64,000 bases of DNA. Source: Mugil cephalus. Taxonomy: Eukaryota > Chordata > Actinopteri > Mugiliformes > Mugilidae. The notes below the pieces were generated by a model that was not told the DNA's origin, did no database searches, and worked only from the letters and a program-made list of their open reading frames with translations. Location of the stretch: the NCBI RefSeq assembly GCF_022458985.1, contig NC_061781.1:5567501-5631500 (forward strand). Reading direction: 5' to 3'. The position numbers and the translations under genes were made by a program. This document shows, one piece after another, positions 61,346 through 64,000 of the stretch; the stretch's first letter is position 1, and the number at the start of each line of letters is the position of its first letter.

Positions 61346-62510
61346 AGTGAGCTGCAAGGCTCCGAGGCTGGGGTGGGGGATGCTGATGGCGCCGCTGGGG
61401 AGGGAAAAAAAAAAAAAAAAAAAACTCCCTTGACATCTAGGCCAGTATTTGGCAGAGGGCTGAGCTGGAGAGGGTCCTTTCGTCTGAATATACTGATCTC
61501 AGCAGGCCGGATAACGGTGGTCACCGCGTGACTGTAATGGATTAGAACAACCACCTCAGTCTCAATCTGATTCAGACTCCATGCGACCTGACGAGGCTCG
61601 AGTCCTTTTCCAGAAAGGAATGGAGGACAAACTGCAGTGACCAGATGTGGCAAGCAGATAAAGAACTATTGATGCTGCCCAAAGGCGATAGCTGCTGTCA
61701 AACGTGCATGTACTAACTATTGACTCGAGTGGAGTGAATGAATCTATCTGGCTGTGGACACCAGTGAGTAACCGTGATGATGTTTGTCTTTTCTACGTGA
61801 GCGTACAATGCGTTGTACTGTTTGTGCGAGGACACAACCGCTTCCCTGTTCTTTACATAGATCCATCAGCGAAACAAAAAGCAGTTTAAGAAAGAATAGA
61901 GACACAGGATCATTCTTTTGAGAAACAAGAGACCATTTTCGTTTGGGCGAACACACACACACCGACACGCACGCACAAGGACACGCACCCAAACAAAGAA
62001 GGGAGATTTAGGGCACTCCGGTGCGCGGCTATCGTGCGGATGATGAATGGAGCCCACACACCCCTGGAAAACAGAGCAGGACCACTCCGACCTTGCTCGC
62101 AAACACACTGGGGAGAGGCGCGAAGGAGCGGAGAGGGATGAGACGGGGCGCGGGGCTGATATATCCTACATACGGCTGCGTGCGGTTTCGCTGAAACAGA
62201 TACGGCGTCAAAAGCCCCACACGGTTCACCACCGCTACTGAATCACCTTTCAGAGGGTTTCCACTTGGGGTCCTCTTAAAGATTTATTCAAACTCCCCGG
62301 GGCGTTAGGCTAATTTGTCTGGCTAATATGGAAAAGTGTGCTGGTCTCGTGCTGCATTGCATAATTCAACGTGTGCACGCCGTACACTGATAAGGATGTT
62401 ACACTCAATCAAAAGGAGTTAATTATTTGAAAAAAGGGCTAATTGATTGCAGATTAATGCATATAGAAAGTTTTTATATAGTACAACATGGCGGTGACTC
62501 ATTACTCCCT

Positions 62511-62990
62511 CAGGATGAACATTATAATGTTCATACGGAGGCATGGTTGTGGTTATGTTGCTCCACATAAATATATTCGGCTTAGTCAGAGTCACAAAAG
62601 CCTCCGCAAAAAGCAAAACATTCAGTCTTTCCAATTAAAACAATCTCATTTCGCTTCCATTCAAGCCCTTCAATGCAAATGGAAATCTGTTCACATCTGT
62701 CTGTATTCGTGTTTTTTTTTTTTTTTTTGTGTAAGGCGAACCCCTCCAGAATTAACTCTGCACACGGGCATGTTTTCAGAAAGAAGGCTGAAATGGAGCC
62801 GCTCAACAGACAACCTTTTGCTGTGGAGCCCTGCTTCGGAATAAAATAACTACAAACATGCTGAAGAATCTCAGGTAACACACTACAAGAAAATAAAAAT
62901 AAAAGAAACGCACGAATGAATTTGCCTGAAAATGTGGCGCTGAGAGAAAAGGCGCTAGTGAAGGGGCTGTAAGTTGAATCAGCACTCTGT
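62511..62990. repeat. Copy B of the diverged intronic repeat family
   Basis: A 480-bp unit: begins CAGGATGAACATTATAATGT, contains CCCCTCCAGAATTAACT at 62741, GAAGGCTGAAATGGAGC at 62783 and CTAGTGAAGGGGCTGTAA at 62955. A T18 run interrupts it at 62711-62728. Confidence 0.65.
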
Positions 62991-63180
62991 CAGGCTGAAC
63001 ATTACAGCATTCATGAGGGTGCGGGGTTGTTACGTTAGGCTGCATTAGTTTTAGCTGTGTGTATCTGATAAACTACTCTCATATAAATATACTATGCTGG
63101 GTTGCGTCGAGTCTCGTAAACAGAACGGAAAATAAACGCACCAACGCCAGCAAAGCAAAAATTATTCCTATTGGCAGGTG
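62991..63180. repeat. Copy C (truncated) of the same repeat family, in tandem with copy B
   Basis: CAGGCTGAACATTACAGCAT at 62991 aligns with the start of copy B exactly 480 bp upstream; similarity continues through ATAAATATACTATGCTGGGT and fades near 63180. Confidence 0.55.
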
Positions 63181-64000
63181 TGATGAATCTTACCGACGGC
63201 TGCTTTCTTCCCGTAAACGGACATGTGATCCATGAAAGGTGATACAGGAAGCAATGAACATGAGCCAAGCAGCTGATAATGGCCTGGGATGATGATACAG
63301 AATCTATCCTACAGTCACACTGTATCAGCATCACGGCGTGGCCGTCGCACACAGTTTGAACTCCGACTCATCTAAGATATAATCTCTCAGTTGTGTGGGG
63401 AGCTCCATTAAAATAAGGCCGCGCTGACAATTAAACCATGAGAGCCATCAATCAAAATGACATTATCAACAGGCCGCTGCCCCGAGTGGCCGATCCGACA
63501 GGGTGAGCAGGGCCAGGGAACAGAAGACGGCCAAATAATCCATAAACATAATGGACATCAATATTGAAAAGATGACAGATGAGACTGCCGACAGAGGCCA
63601 GGATTCAATTTCTATTCTTTCTTTCTCTCTCTTCTTTTGCTGCAGGAGACCATATCGCTTTTCACAAAGTCATTTGTCAGCCATAAGACCAACGAGGAGA
63701 ACCAAGCTCCTCCAACATGTAAGCCAAGGGCGGTTGTTCCAGTGACGCAAATGACAAAATCAGTCAGGCCCGGGACAATAACGTCTACGAATAAATAACG
63801 ACGTTATCCAAATGCTTGGGGAACGCAAGTCGCACATGGCATGTAACATATTTACTTCTGATTCTATTTCTTGTAGATTTGTAAATATGCAAATCTTTTT
63901 TTCTCTTGCATTTCATTAATTTTATTATTTGATTGTATACATTATTTATTTATTTATTTACTTTTAAACTAACAAATTACCCATATTTTTTGTGTGTTTC

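Larger units (their letters stand above)
55501..64000 (-). other. tmeff2: tmeff2 intron (continues beyond the window)
   Basis: At least 8.5 kb. I looked for the first follistatin exon (PVCGSNG, QNECYLRQAAC) and did not see it. Contents: a Tc1-like remnant, a C23 tract, a clustered diverged repeat family at 60.7-63.2 kb, a dispersed repeat at 60952-61030, and AT-rich blocks with homeodomain-like motifs. Confidence 0.75.

Noticed and set aside
61027..61653. 208-codon minus-strand frame
   Set aside because: Runs through an A/T homopolymer, a dispersed repeat and repeat copy A; low-complexity Ser/Pro/Phe stretches.
55501..64000. First follistatin exon of tmeff2
   Set aside because: Searched for the PVCGSNG and QNECYLRQAAC coding patterns on the minus strand and found none, so it probably lies outside the window.

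Overview
The window is nuclear DNA from a vertebrate, almost certainly a ray-finned (percomorph-type) fish. Two genes are split by GT-AG introns, most of the DNA is non-coding, dinucleotide microsatellites are frequent, and the dispersed repeats belong to classes typical of teleosts (Tc1-like, hAT MITE, Penelope-like). There is no sign of operons, prophage or CRISPR.

Two protein genes are recognisable, both on the minus strand. (1) cavin2 (SDPR, caveolae-associated protein 2) is complete in two coding exons at 18850-19401 and 5034-5906, giving 474 residues, with an intron of about 12.9 kb. (2) The 3' part of tmeff2 (transmembrane protein with EGF-like and two follistatin-like domains) is present as six coding exons: 55404-55500, 45804-45952, 44089-44145, 43766-43892, 36584-36742 and 33450-33546. 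They encode the linker before follistatin module 2, that module, a spacer, the EGF-like domain, the transmembrane helix and the cytoplasmic tail. The signal peptide and first follistatin module must lie beyond base 64000. The cavin2-tmeff2 order and orientation match what I recall of human 2q32.

The intergenic space (about 19.7-32.6 kb) holds an intact tRNA-Ser(AGA) gene at 30601-30682. Just upstream of it are a perfect tandem 11-mer and a CTCF-like motif. Five further CTCF-like motifs lie between 22 and 41 kb. From 24.8 to 40.9 kb, minus-strand motifs give way to plus-strand ones, the arrangement usual at a domain boundary. The rest of the window is intron and flank carrying recognisable transposon remnants, including a hAT-type MITE with a perfect 8-bp target duplication at 26317-26608.

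The observations most worth following are: the dinucleotide tracts bracketing the frame-neutral transmembrane exon of tmeff2 (a possible switch to a secreted form); G-quadruplex and C16 tracts in the tmeff2 3'UTR; a diverged clustered repeat family at 60.7-63.2 kb; the candidate insulator around the tRNA; and four TACGTG motifs within 59 bp at 28.9 kb.
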